Shown in pieces: positions 12,454 to 12,539 of a stretch of DNA of 12,539 bases. Each line of letters starts with the position of its first letter. The stretch's first letter is position 1. Below the pieces are notes generated by a model. That model was not told where the DNA came from, did not search any database, and saw nothing but the letters and a program-made list of their open reading frames with translations. The stretch comes from Spartobacteria bacterium (GTDB taxonomy: Bacteria > Verrucomicrobiota > Verrucomicrobiia > Chthoniobacterales > UBA10450): NCBI GenBank assembly GCA_021324035.1, contig JAJPJU010000090.1:1-12539 (forward strand), read 5' to 3'. The position numbers and the translations under genes are program-made.

Positions 12454-12539
12454 GAAACAATTTTCCAAAATCCGAATTTCAAGAATTCTCGGTGTTTTCA
12501 GCTTTTAATTTTCGTTATTCGGATTTGTTTCGATATTCG

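Noticed and set aside
1..12539. CRISPR array, insertion sequence, prophage or defence island
   Set aside because: No spaced direct repeats of CRISPR size, no transposase, integrase or phage protein, and all long open frames belong to housekeeping or known families.

Overview
The window looks like an ordinary housekeeping segment of a Gram-negative chromosome of moderately high GC. Kdo synthesis (kdsA) next to lptC/lptA/lptB-like genes shows an outer membrane with lipopolysaccharide. The order coaD - yceD/DUF177 - rpmF - plsX - fabH, the style of the intergenic palindromes and heptamer repeats, and the tandem-USP and TIGR02206-type proteins resemble soil Verrucomicrobiota (Spartobacteria/Chthoniobacterales type). 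That placement is my inference from resemblance, not a search result.

Left edge (1-753): the first ~99 bases are the 5' end of a 23S rRNA gene on the minus strand, transcribed out of the window. Upstream of it are a strong leader hairpin, a boxA-like antitermination motif and a possible promoter. There is no 16S 3' end, spacer tRNA or other rRNA gene, and protein genes on the opposite strand start within ~650 bp. This 23S gene is therefore apparently not linked to a 16S gene, the most notable observation here.

Region 754-2594 (+): rph (RNase PH) and gmd (GDP-mannose 4,6-dehydratase), separated by a GTTGATR heptamer repeat that covers the rph stop codon.

Region 2637-7616 (-): read from right to left, coaD, yceD-like DUF177, rpmF, plsX, fabH, tatD and a lipoprotein L,D-transpeptidase. 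The core is the common bacterial module linking ribosomal protein L32, phospholipid acyl-donor synthesis (PlsX) and fatty acid initiation (FabH). CoaD supplies CoA for the same pathway. Several hairpins or palindromic repeats lie between these genes (yceD/rpmF, rpmF/plsX, fabH/tatD).

Region 7742-9392 (+): a tandem USP-fold protein, divergent from coaD, and a six- or seven-helix TIGR02206/YwaF-like membrane protein. The membrane-protein gene is bracketed by two copies of the same palindromic repeat.

Region 9507-12409 (+): a tightly overlapping operon, kdsA - lptC-like - lptA-like - lptB, for making Kdo and exporting LPS, ended by a perfect hairpin and followed by AT-rich heptamer repeats. I see no mobile genes, phage, CRISPR or defence system, and no convincing undescribed multi-gene system. 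The points of interest are the solitary 23S gene, the repeat families and some unusual protein extensions.
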